Shown piece after piece: positions 33,318 to 33,501 of a DNA stretch of 33,501 nucleotides. Made by a program: the position numbers and the translations under genes. The stretch lies in contig SAAW01000012.1 of the NCBI GenBank assembly GCA_009929275.1, positions 1 to 33,501 on the forward strand. Direction: 5' to 3'. Under the pieces are notes generated by a model. It was not told the DNA's origin and did not search any database. It saw only the letters and a program-made list of their open reading frames with translations. Numbering within the stretch: position 1 is the stretch's first letter; each line of letters begins with the position of its first letter. Source of the stretch: Clostridia bacterium. Lineage in GTDB: Bacteria > Bacillota > Clostridia > Christensenellales > UBA1242.

Positions 33318-33346
33318 TTGATTTTAAGCTGATTATATTATACAAT
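33318..33346 (+). promoter_or_regulatory. Promoter of the XRE gene at the right edge
   Basis: TTGATT (33318-33323) and TACAAT (33341-33346) have a 17-base spacer and end 29 bases before the start codon. Confidence 0.55.
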
Positions 33347-33375
33347 AGTAACAATAAACATATGGAGTAAGACTA

Positions 33376-33501
33376 ATGAAGGTTTGTTATAAAAAACTAT
33401 GGAAATTATTAATTGATAAAGATCTAAAAAGAAATGACTTGGTTAAAAATGCTAATATAAGTACAACGACATTATGCAAAATGGGTAATAATAATCCAGT
33501 T
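33376..33501 (+). CDS. XRE-family regulator, partial (cut by window end), at least 42 aa
   Basis: The protein starts 'MKVCYKKLWKLLIDKDLKRN' and continues 'LVKNANISTTTLCKMGNNNP', which is the helix-turn-helix of the small (about 70 aa) Cro/CI-type regulators common on mobile elements of Clostridia. Many such regulators sit directly upstream of DNA methyltransferase or restriction genes, so a restriction-modification module may follow outside the window (inference). The ATG at 33376 has GGAGT 8 bases upstream. It is inside the element that appears to begin at the tRNA-Thr scar. Confidence 0.85.
   Translation, partial: MKVCYKKLWKLLIDKDLKRNDLVKNANISTTTLCKMGNNNPV

Overview
The window is low-GC, tightly packed DNA with strong Shine-Dalgarno sites (AAGGAGG type) and short intergenic gaps. 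It looks like an uncultured, strictly anaerobic, spore-former-related member of the Firmicutes (class Clostridia). The reasons are two CotF-like spore coat genes, a class I desulfoferrodoxin (an anaerobe's superoxide reductase), an RsgI-type membrane protein, a DUF5320/DUF134 pair, a class I (archaeal-type) lysyl-tRNA synthetase and a glutaminyl-tRNA synthetase. Assignment below class is not possible from sequence alone.

Layout. 0.1-4.5 kb: small hypothetical gene, two coat F-type proteins (minus strand), NAD-dependent epimerase-like protein, a striking cloverleaf DNA/RNA element (2328-2409), desulfoferrodoxin, a TPR glycosyltransferase and dCMP deaminase. 4.7-7.1 kb: two unknown proteins, the larger with a weak HopA1-like signature. 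7.1-12.9 kb: an ABC-2 drug-type exporter on the minus strand, divergent from a heliorhodopsin gene (9008-9793); then an XRE regulator translationally coupled to an RSH-like HD+TGS protein that lacks a recognisable (p)ppGpp synthetase; then a flavodoxin-like protein. 13.1-20.5 kb: a run of five ABC genes on the plus strand: a heterodimeric exporter with one degenerate ATP site, an ATPase/permease pair and a separate half-size exporter with its own promoter. 20.6-26.9 kb: RsgI-like protein, DUF5320-DUF134 operon behind a double palindromic operator, NUDIX-glnS operon (minus) and lysK (plus) behind a structured leader.

26.9-33.5 kb is accessory. A three-gene minus-strand operon encodes a large secreted or membrane protein with a His-rich C-terminus, a cytosolic unknown and a membrane-anchored HtrA-type protease. 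A tyrosine recombinase relic (29780-30052, two in-frame stops) follows. Next come three linked plus-strand genes: DUF4417, an HNH protein with a possible Ig-like tail, and a toxin-tail/zinc-ribbon fusion. At 32919-32963 lies the 3' half of a tRNA-Thr(GGT) gene on the minus strand, followed by its own terminator. This reads as an attachment-site scar, with an integrated element probably starting near 32966 and running off the right edge. The window ends inside an XRE regulator gene.

The items most worth following are the heliorhodopsin with its palindromic promoter, the XRE/HD-TGS pair, the cloverleaf element with its possible relative in the lysK leader, the secreted protein/protease operon, and the tRNA-Thr scar with the recombinase relic.
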